This document shows, in pieces, positions 57,817 through 64,000 of a stretch of DNA of 64,000 nt. The DNA is from Deltaproteobacteria bacterium. GTDB lineage: Bacteria > Myxococcota > Myxococcia > Myxococcales > Anaeromyxobacteraceae. A program made the translations under genes and the position numbers. The notes under the pieces are model-generated. The model was not told the DNA's origin. It did no database searches and saw nothing but the letters and a program-made list of their open reading frames with translations. Position 1 is the first letter of the stretch; each line of letters begins with the position of its first letter. The stretch is taken from NCBI GenBank assembly GCA_016214955.1, contig JACRMN010000002.1, positions 62,001 to 126,000 of the forward strand, read 5' to 3'.

Positions 57817-60375
57817 TCAGGCCACCGGCTTCTCCGGCCGCCAGGGGCGCGGCGTCATCCGCGGCACGTGGACGTCGGGCTTGTTGCGCGCGGCCCAGTC
57901 CAAGGCCCGCCGGAGCTGCTCGGCGTCGAAGGGCTTGTCGAGGCACGGTCCGGCGACGCGCTGCAGGAACTCCATGGCCTCCTCGGTGAAGGCGCCGCCG
58001 GTGAGGAAGACGAATCGCCGGGCCAGCTGCGGATCGCGCGCCTCGACCCGGGCGTAGAGCTGGGCGCCGGTCATCTCCGGCATCATCACGTCGCAGAGCA
58101 CGGCGTCGAAGCGCTCGCCAGCGTCGAGCCGGGCCAGCGCCTCGGCCCCGGAGTGGGTGGCCACCACGTCGTGGGCGCCGCCCAGGGCCCGCACCACCGA
58201 GCGGGCCACCAGCGGATCGTCGTCCACCAGCAGCACCCGGCGCCGGGCGGGCGGCTCGGCGGCCGCCGCGGCGGCCCCGGCCTCCTGCGGCGCCTGGGGC
58301 GCGGGCGGCAGCAGCACCCGCACCACGGTCCCGCGGCCGACCTCGCTCTCCACCTGGATGCGCCCGCCGGCCCCGTCCACGATGCCGCGCGCGATCACCA
58401 TGCCCAGCCCCATGCCCTTTCCCTCGGGCTTGGTGGTGAAGAAGGGGTCGAAGAGCCGCCGCAGCACGTGGGGCGCCATGCCCACGCCGGTGTCCCGCAC
58501 CTCCACCCGCGCCCAGCCGCTCTGGTCGTCGGTGTCGGCCTCCACCGTGATGGTGTTCTCCTGGGCGCGCCCGGGAGGGATGGCGTGGGCGGCGTTGACG
58601 AGCAGGTTGACGAAGAGCTGCCCCAGCTCGTGGGGTCCGGCCAGCACCTGGGGCATCGGGCCGATGCGCTGGACCAGGCGCGCCCGGTGCCGGATCTCGT
58701 TCTGGGCGATGCGCATCGCCGCCGTGACCTCGGCGACCACGTCCACCGCCGCGCGCGGCCCGGCCCCGGGGCGCGAGAAGGTCCGCAGGCCCCGCACCAC
58801 GTCGCGCACCCGCTCGGCGCCGTCGCGGGCGTCGGCCAGCGCCTCGGCCTCGTCGGGCATCTGCTCGGACGTGACGCGGGAGGAGAGGAAGCCCAGGTTG
58901 GCGAGCACGTAGGCCAGCGGGTTGTTGATCTCGTGGGCCACCGCTGCCGCCAGCGAGCCCACGCTGGCGAGCCGCTCGGCCCGCTCCAGCTGGGCCTGCA
59001 TCTCGCGCCTGGCGGTGACGTCGGAGACGACGCCGGTCAGCCGGTGGGCCCGCCCGGAGGCGTCGCGCCGGCTGCCGCTGCCGCGCACGAAGTACCATCG
59101 CTCCGGCCCCTCGCCGCCCTGGGAGGAGCGGAACTCCACCGCCAGGCGCGGGGTCTCGCCGCGCAGGTGGGCCTCGACCCGCGCGCGGGTGGCCTCGCGG
59201 TCGTCGGGGTGGACGAGCTGGTCGCAGAGCGCGTCGAGGCTCCCCTGGAAGGAGCGCGGCGCGCCTGCGCTCGAGTCCTCCGACCACTGGCGCTCGAAGC
59301 GCAGCCGCCCGGCGTCGACGTCCCAGTCCCAGACGACGTGGCTCCCGGCCAGCGCCAGCTGGAACACCTCGCGGCTCTCGCGCAGCGCCTCGTCCACCCG
59401 GGCTCGCTCCGCCTCGTGGCGCCACCACACCCACAGGAAGACGCCCCCGCCGCCGAGGAGCGCCGCCAGCAGCCCCAGGATCACGAAGAAGGGCCGGCGC
59501 AGCGGGGCGTCGATCTCCTCCAGGTCCATCTTGCTGACCAGAACCCAGTCGCTGTCCGGCACGCTGCGCACGGCGGCCAGCACCGGGTGGCCCATGCTGT
59601 CCACCCCCTCGATCACGCCGCGCCGGCCCTGCAGCGCCTGGACCGCCGGCAGGCGGGTACCGGTCATGGGCACCAGCCGGTAGTTCTTCCCCTCCGGGAA
59701 GATGCCGGGGCCGCCGAAGATGAAGGCCTGGTCGCCCATGCGATGGACGAGGCCCGTCTCGCCGCTCCTCGAGGGCACCGGCCAGGCGTGGATGGCCTGG
59801 TCGTAGAGCCGGACCATGTCGGTGCACAGCACCACCACCAGCCGCGGCGCCGGACCGTCCACCGGGGCGGCCACCTGGATCATCATGTGGCTGCGGTCGG
59901 GGGTGGGGAGCAGCGACGAGGTGGCCCCCTGGGACTGGGCCCGGAGGAACAGCGCCGGGTCCACCGGATCGGCGCGGCCCGGGGTGGCGGACCAGGTGAG
60001 GATCTCGCGCCCGTCACCGCCCACCACCGTGGCCTGGTGGTGTCCCTGGGTGGCGGCCAGCTGGGCCAGCACCTCCGCCACGTGCGCCCGGGGCGCCGTC
60101 TCGGGCTTGCCGCGGGCGTAGGCCTGGGCCAGGGCGACCACCGAGGGGAACCCGGCGGCGGTCGCCGCGTCGCGCTGGTTCTCGGCGCGCCAGGCGGTGA
60201 GGAAGGTGACCTTGAGGGAGGCCACGGCGTCGAGCGTGGCGCCGGCCCGCTCCCGCCCGTCCCTCCACATCGAGCGGTAGAGGAACGCGGTGGCCGCGAC
60301 CACGGCCACCGCGATGCTCGCGACTGCGGCGAGCAGCGCGCGGCGGCTCGCCCGGACGGTGCCCGACCCGGCCAT
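57817..60375 (-). CDS. Membrane hybrid histidine kinase with periplasmic sensor and receiver
   Basis: 852 residues. Helix 1 (about 12-33), a periplasmic double-Cache-like domain (about 35-300), and helix 2 (about 308-330; PFFVILGLLAALLGGGGVFLWVWW). PAS (about 345-465), HisKA with AVAHEINNPLAYV (H481), HATPase_c (NLLVNAAHAIPPG, DTGVGMA, GKGMGLGMVIARG), and a receiver with AVLCDVMMPEMTG (D762). The DKPFD at the receiver end is complete. It senses a small ligand outside the membrane. It starts 110 nt after the FixJ-type regulator gene and may join the dicarboxylate regulon. AAGGGG precedes the ATG. Confidence 0.9.
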   Translation of the reverse strand: MAGSGTVRASRRALLAAVASIAVAVVAATAFLYRSMWRDGRERAGATLDAVASLKVTFLTAWRAENQRDAATAAGFPSVVALAQAYARGKPETAPRAHVAEVLAQLAATQGHHQATVVGGDGREILTWSATPGRADPVDPALFLRAQSQGATSSLLPTPDRSHMMIQVAAPVDGPAPRLVVVLCTDMVRLYDQAIHAWPVPSRSGETGLVHRMGDQAFIFGGPGIFPEGKNYRLVPMTGTRLPAVQALQGRRGVIEGVDSMGHPVLAAVRSVPDSDWVLVSKMDLEEIDAPLRRPFFVILGLLAALLGGGGVFLWVWWRHEAERARVDEALRESREVFQLALAGSHVVWDWDVDAGRLRFERQWSEDSSAGAPRSFQGSLDALCDQLVHPDDREATRARVEAHLRGETPRLAVEFRSSQGGEGPERWYFVRGSGSRRDASGRAHRLTGVVSDVTARREMQAQLERAERLASVGSLAAAVAHEINNPLAYVLANLGFLSSRVTSEQMPDEAEALADARDGAERVRDVVRGLRTFSRPGAGPRAAVDVVAEVTAAMRIAQNEIRHRARLVQRIGPMPQVLAGPHELGQLFVNLLVNAAHAIPPGRAQENTITVEADTDDQSGWARVEVRDTGVGMAPHVLRRLFDPFFTTKPEGKGMGLGMVIARGIVDGAGGRIQVESEVGRGTVVRVLLPPAPQAPQEAGAAAAAAEPPARRRVLLVDDDPLVARSVVRALGGAHDVVATHSGAEALARLDAGERFDAVLCDVMMPEMTGAQLYARVEARDPQLARRFVFLTGGAFTEEAMEFLQRVAGPCLDKPFDAEQLRRALDWAARNKPDVHVPRMTPRPWRPEKPVA

Positions 60376-60485
60376 TTGCCCCTTTTCCCGCCGGCTCGCC
60401 GGAAGGCACGCCGGATTCCCCGGAAAGGATACCCCAGCTCGGGCCCGCCGGGGTCCACCTCGGGTGGGGGCAAGGCCCTGCTCCG

Positions 60486-61097
60486 CTACCGGCCGATCTG
60501 GGCCAGCAGGCGGGCCAGCTCCACCGCCGAGCGCACGCCCATCTTCTCGAAGACCCGGGACCGGTGGACCTCCACCGTCCGCAGCGCGATGGCGAGCTCG
60601 TCGGCGATGGCCTTGTTGGGATCGCCGCGGGCCACCCGCTCCATCACCTCGCGCTCCCGCGCGGTGAGCTGGGCCAGGCGCGAGGCGATGCCGGCCTCGG
60701 CCTCGCGCTCCTGGCGCCGCGCGTCGTCCTGGCGCATGGCCTCCAGCACCCGGTCGACGAGCTGGTTGTCGTTGAAGGGCTTCTCCACGAAGTCGAAGGC
60801 CCCCTTCTTCAGCGCCGAGACCGCCAGCGGCACGTCGCCGTGGCCGGTGAGGAAGAGCACCGGCAGCCCCGAGCCCAGCGCCTGGAGCCTGTCGAAGAGC
60901 TCGATGCCGCTCATGCCGCCCATGCGCACGTCGAGCACCAGGCAGCCGCGCAGCTCCGGGCTCCAGCCGCCCAGGAAGGCCTCGGCCGAGTCCCAGGTGC
61001 GGGCGGCGACGCCGCGCGAGGCAAGCAGCCAGGCCAGCGCGTCGCGGATGGCGGCGTCGTCGTCGACCACGTGGACGGTGGGGCCGGCCGCGCTCAC
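60486..61097 (-). CDS. dctR: FixJ/DctR-type response regulator
   Basis: 203 residues. Receiver domain (about 6-120) with HVVDDDAAIRDAL, phospho-accepting D56 in CLVLDVRMGGMSG, the Thr of FLTGHGDVPLAV, and the Lys of FVEKPFNDNQL. LuxR-type helix-turn-helix (about 138-200): LTAREREVMERVARGDPNKAIADEL and RTVEVHRSRVFEKM. The residue after D-V-R-M is Gly instead of the usual Pro. The GTG overlaps the stop of the kinase gene, so this is its cognate regulator. Likely controls the divergent dctP transporter, as DctSR does in Rhodobacter (inference). Confidence 0.88.
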   Translation of the reverse strand: MSAAGPTVHVVDDDAAIRDALAWLLASRGVAARTWDSAEAFLGGWSPELRGCLVLDVRMGGMSGIELFDRLQALGSGLPVLFLTGHGDVPLAVSALKKGAFDFVEKPFNDNQLVDRVLEAMRQDDARRQEREAEAGIASRLAQLTAREREVMERVARGDPNKAIADELAIALRTVEVHRSRVFEKMGVRSAVELARLLAQIGR

Positions 61098-63076
61098 GCC
61101 CCCTCCACCGGCAGCGAGAACGAGAAGGTGGTGCCGCCGCCGGGGTTGGGCTCGGCCCAGACCCGGCCGCCATGGGTCTCCATGATGGAGCGGCAGATGT
61201 GCAGTCCCATGCCCATGCCGCCGGGCTTGGTGGTGAAGAAGGGCGAGAACATCTGCTGGGCCACGTCGGGCGGGATGCCGCAGCCGCGGTCGGCCACCGA
61301 GACGGTCACCGTCCCGTTCCGGCGCGCGGTGGCCACGTGCAGGTCCCGCTCCGGCTGCGGCGTGGCCGCCATCGCGTCCATGCCGTTGCGGATGAGGTTG
61401 AGCAGCACCTGCTGCAGCAGCACCGGGTCGGCCTGGAGCACCGGGTCGCCGCCGTCCAGCGCCAGGGTGAGCCGCACCTGGCGCTTGCGGGCCTCGGCCT
61501 CGGCGAAGCCCACCGCCTCCTCCACCGCGTCGTTGATGCGCACCGCGGTGCGGGTGGGGTCGCGCTTGCGCACGAACTCGTGGACGCGGCGGATGATCTG
61601 GCCGGCGCGCTGCGCCTGCTGCGCCGCCTTGTCGAGGGCGGTGCGCAGCTCGGCGTGGTCGGCGCTGCCCGACTCCAGCAGGTTCTTGCAGCCGGTGGTG
61701 TAGCTGGCGATGGCCGAGAGCGGCTGGTTGAGCTCATGGGCCAGCGCCGAGGCCATCTCGCCCATGGTCACCAGGCGGGCGGTGGCCTGGAGCTTCTCCT
61801 CCTGCTGGCGGGCCCGCTCCCGGGCCTCCTTGCGCTCGGTGATGTCGAGCATCGATCCCATCCAGCCGGTCTGCCGGCCGTCGGCGTCCACCAGCGGCGC
61901 CTCGTAGAGCAGGGCCTCGAAGCGCTCGCCCCCCTTGCGGCGGAGCCGCAGCTCGATGCCGGTGGGCGGGGCCCCCTGGGTGTGGGCCTCGTCGAGCGCC
62001 GCGGAGATGCGCGCCTCCTCCTCCGGCGGCCAGTAGGGCAGGGGGAAGGAGCGCCCCAGAAGCTCCTCGGCCTCGTACCCCACCATCTTGCAGAAGGCCG
62101 GGTTCACGTAGACCACCCGGCCCTCCATGTCGATGGCCCGCATGCCGGTGTGGAGCGAGTCCTCCATGCTCTTGCGGAAGGCGTGCTCGGCGCGCAGCTC
62201 GTGCTCGGTGCGCAGCCGCCCCTGGATGTGGCGCCGCAGCGCCCACAGGTTCCAGAGCATCGCGCCCGCCAGCCCCACCAGCGCCGCGGTGATCAGCGTC
62301 TGCAGGAGCCGCGTCTCCACCGGGTAGGAGGCCAGGTGGAGCACCAGGCCGTGGCCCGGCGGCTCCAGCACCACCTGGTGGGCGAGCTCGCCGGGCTCGT
62401 CCACCTCGACGTTGGACTTGGCGGCCAGCACGTTGCCGGAGGCGTCGCGCACCGTCACCCGGTGCCGCTCGGCGAGCCACCAGGGCACCAGCCCGGCCAG
62501 GAGCGCCTCGGCCGAGTAGACGCCCACCACCGCGCCCACCCGCTGCCCGCCGCGGTAGCGCGGCACGTAGACCTCGAAGCGGTGGACGCCGTCGGCGGCG
62601 TAGGGCACGCCCCAGGCCGCCTTGCCGGTGCCCATCGCCAGCCGGTAGGGCGTCTCGCCGTCGGCGCCGGTGAAGGGCCAGGCGGTCCCGGCCGCCTGCG
62701 GCACCGGGGCGCTGGCGGTGACCGCGCCCCACTCGTCGAGGAGCGCCACCTGGTAGAGGCCGGGGCTGGTGGGGAGCAGGTGGGCCACCTGCAGGTCGAG
62801 CGCCGCCTGGTCGATGGGCCGGCCGGCGGCGCGCCGCTCCAGCTCCCGGAACTGCTCGACGTCGCGGTGCAGCGCGAAGCGGATGTTCTGCTCCACCCAG
62901 AGGATGTCGCGGATCAGCGACTCGCGGGCCTCCTCGCTCTCCTGGCGGTGCTTGACCCAGAGGAGCCCCAGGAAGACGAGAACGAAGAGCGCGATGGAGA
63001 CCCGCGGCGCGTGCCAGAGCCAGTGGCTGCCGGGGCGCTCGCGGCGATCGCCGGGGGGTGGCGCGAGGGAGGTCAT
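61094..63076 (-). CDS. dctS: Sensor histidine kinase, DctS-type
   Basis: 660 residues. Helix 1 (about 25-43), a periplasmic sensor of about 225 residues, helix 2 (about 270-292). Then PAS (about 310-425; RAIDMEGRVVYVNPAFCKMVGY), HisKA with ALAHELNQPLSAIASY (H447) and HATPase_c (NLIRNGMDAM, DRGCGIPP, GMGMGLHICRSI). The HELNQPL form and the operon with a FixJ-type regulator are those of the DctS/DctB C4-dicarboxylate sensors. ATG at 63076. Divergent by 74 bp from the dctP gene whose transporter it presumably controls. Confidence 0.88.
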   Translation of the reverse strand: MTSLAPPPGDRRERPGSHWLWHAPRVSIALFVLVFLGLLWVKHRQESEEARESLIRDILWVEQNIRFALHRDVEQFRELERRAAGRPIDQAALDLQVAHLLPTSPGLYQVALLDEWGAVTASAPVPQAAGTAWPFTGADGETPYRLAMGTGKAAWGVPYAADGVHRFEVYVPRYRGGQRVGAVVGVYSAEALLAGLVPWWLAERHRVTVRDASGNVLAAKSNVEVDEPGELAHQVVLEPPGHGLVLHLASYPVETRLLQTLITAALVGLAGAMLWNLWALRRHIQGRLRTEHELRAEHAFRKSMEDSLHTGMRAIDMEGRVVYVNPAFCKMVGYEAEELLGRSFPLPYWPPEEEARISAALDEAHTQGAPPTGIELRLRRKGGERFEALLYEAPLVDADGRQTGWMGSMLDITERKEARERARQQEEKLQATARLVTMGEMASALAHELNQPLSAIASYTTGCKNLLESGSADHAELRTALDKAAQQAQRAGQIIRRVHEFVRKRDPTRTAVRINDAVEEAVGFAEAEARKRQVRLTLALDGGDPVLQADPVLLQQVLLNLIRNGMDAMAATPQPERDLHVATARRNGTVTVSVADRGCGIPPDVAQQMFSPFFTTKPGGMGMGLHICRSIMETHGGRVWAEPNPGGGTTFSFSLPVEGA

Positions 63077-63150
63077 GCGGCAGGGCCATCCTGCCGAGAG
63101 TGGGGCCGGGGGCGCAACCCCGCGCCCGCGGCTGCTATGCTCCCCGCCCC

Positions 63151-64000
63151 GTGCGCCGCCTCGCCCCGCTCCTGCTCGCCGCCCTGGCCCTGCCCGGCAC
63201 CGCCCGCGCCCAGCGCCCCATCGTGCTGCGCTTCAGCCACGTGGTGGCGCTGGACACGCCCAAGGGGCAGGCCGCCGAGCTCTTCCGGCGGCGCGCCGGG
63301 GAGCTGACGGGCGGCAAGGTGCGGGTGGAGGTGCACCCCGGCGGCCAGCTCTACAAGGACAACGAGGAGATCGAGGCGCTGCAGCTCGGGGCGGTGCAGA
63401 TGCTGGCCCCCTCGCTCTCCAAGTTCGGCGTGCTGGGGATGCGGGAGTTCGAGGCCTTCGACCTGCCGTTCCTCTTCGACGACTACGGCGAGCTGCGCCG
63501 GGTGGTGGACGGCCCGGTGGGACGGGCGCTGCTGCAGAAGCTGGAGCCGCGCGGCATCCTGGGCCTCGCCTACTGGGACAACGGCTTCAAGTCCTTCTCC
63601 GCCAACGTGCCGCTGCGCCGGCCCGAGGACTTCCGCGGCCTGCGGATGCGCATCCAGGCCTCGGGGGTGCTCGACGCCCAGATGCGGGCGCTGGGGGCGG
63701 TGCCGCAGGTGCTGCCCTTCCCCGACGTCTACGGCGCGCTGGCGGCCGGCGTGGTGGACGGCACCGAGAACCCCATCTCCAACCTCTACACCCAGCGGAT
63801 GCACGAGGTGCAGAAGCACCTCACCCTCACCCGCCACGGCTACCTGGGCTACGCCGTCATCGCCAACAAGCGCTTCTGGGAGGCGCTGCCGGCCGAGGTG
63901 CGCCGGGCGCTGCACCAGGCGCTGGCCGAGGCCACGCAGCACGCCAACCGCATCGCCCGCCAGGCCAACGACGAGGCGCTCCTGGCCGTGCGCCGCGCCG
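63151..64000 (+). CDS. dctP: TRAP transporter substrate-binding protein DctP (3' end beyond window)
   Basis: 283 residues visible, open at the window edge. Signal peptide (about 1-20, LLLAALALPGTARAQ). The mature TRAP receptor domain follows: IVLRFSHVVALDTPKGQAAELF, VHPGGQLYKDNEEIEALQLGAVQM, FDLPFLFDD, LAYWDNGFKSFSA, RGLRMRIQASGV with the conserved carboxylate-binding Arg, and GVVDGTENPISNLY. It captures C4-dicarboxylates in the periplasm for the DctQM permease, which should follow outside the window. GTG at 63151 is the only start giving a clean signal peptide, though no Shine-Dalgarno is seen. Divergent from dctSR. Confidence 0.93.
   Translation, partial: MRRLAPLLLAALALPGTARAQRPIVLRFSHVVALDTPKGQAAELFRRRAGELTGGKVRVEVHPGGQLYKDNEEIEALQLGAVQMLAPSLSKFGVLGMREFEAFDLPFLFDDYGELRRVVDGPVGRALLQKLEPRGILGLAYWDNGFKSFSANVPLRRPEDFRGLRMRIQASGVLDAQMRALGAVPQVLPFPDVYGALAAGVVDGTENPISNLYTQRMHEVQKHLTLTRHGYLGYAVIANKRFWEALPAEVRRALHQALAEATQHANRIARQANDEALLAVRRA

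Overview
This is about 64 kb of very GC-rich chromosomal DNA, with coding third positions that are almost always G or C. It is densely packed with short operons, often with 1-4 nt stop/start overlaps. Gene content points to a myxobacterium-like organism, most likely close to Anaeromyxobacter: many PAS-rich hybrid histidine kinases, a PATAN/DUF4388 protein, MEDS-domain sensors, a Kelch-repeat lipoprotein, multiheme-type redox proteins, hydrogenase maturation genes and dicarboxylate uptake with two-component control. The assignment is inferred from gene content and composition, since no rRNA lies in the window. No phage, transposase or CRISPR array is visible.

Layout. 1-7.6 kb holds two SAM methyltransferases, ispG, a c-type cytochrome with a small membrane partner, proS, a DUF4388 protein and an EamA transporter. 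7.6-14.7 kb holds a MEDS sensor with a hybrid kinase, divergent from a diheme peroxidase, followed by a DUF2785 protein, a PhzF-like enzyme and a lipoprotein hydrolase. 14.7-19.9 kb holds a LysR regulator divergent from a tartrate/D-malate dehydrogenase and a complete tripartite tricarboxylate transporter (tctC-tctB-tctA). 19.9-33.3 kb holds an EamA exporter, two ABC-F ATPases, two degenerate STAS proteins, a Kelch lipoprotein, a large hybrid kinase, an exported Rossmann reductase, pyrF with a diguanylate cyclase, and an outer-membrane barrel.

33.6-41.8 kb carries an Smr protein, a CPXCG protein and then the most system-like locus of the window. This is a PadR repressor with its own AT-rich operator, an ABC ATPase, two FtsX-type permeases, a LolA-fold periplasmic protein and an outer-membrane barrel, all in a row. 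Together they could make an inner-to-outer-membrane export route. 42-48 kb holds DUF302 with a 30-residue membrane peptide, a MEDS-PAS kinase with degraded ATP motifs, malic enzyme (maeB) and an Fpg/Nei glycosylase. 48-54 kb is a complete hypFCDEAB hydrogenase maturation operon whose HypB carries its histidine-rich stretch at the C terminus. 54.5-57.2 kb holds HIT, MOSC and DUF4336 proteins and a C39-like peptidase with a small membrane partner. 57.4-57.8 kb is a three-tRNA operon (Ser-UGA, Ser-GCU, Arg-ACG) with visible promoter and terminator. 57.8-64 kb holds a hybrid kinase, a FixJ-type regulator and DctS-type kinase, divergent from a TRAP binding protein (dctP) that runs off the end.

Metabolic theme: uptake and oxidation of C4 or tricarboxylic acids recurs three times (ttuC-tctCBA, maeB, dctP/dctSR), beside abundant redox and membrane sensing. 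A second theme is a family of short GGTCGGGGTCGGG-like repeats found only between genes, one of which appears to have replaced the start of the barrel gene at 40.2 kb.
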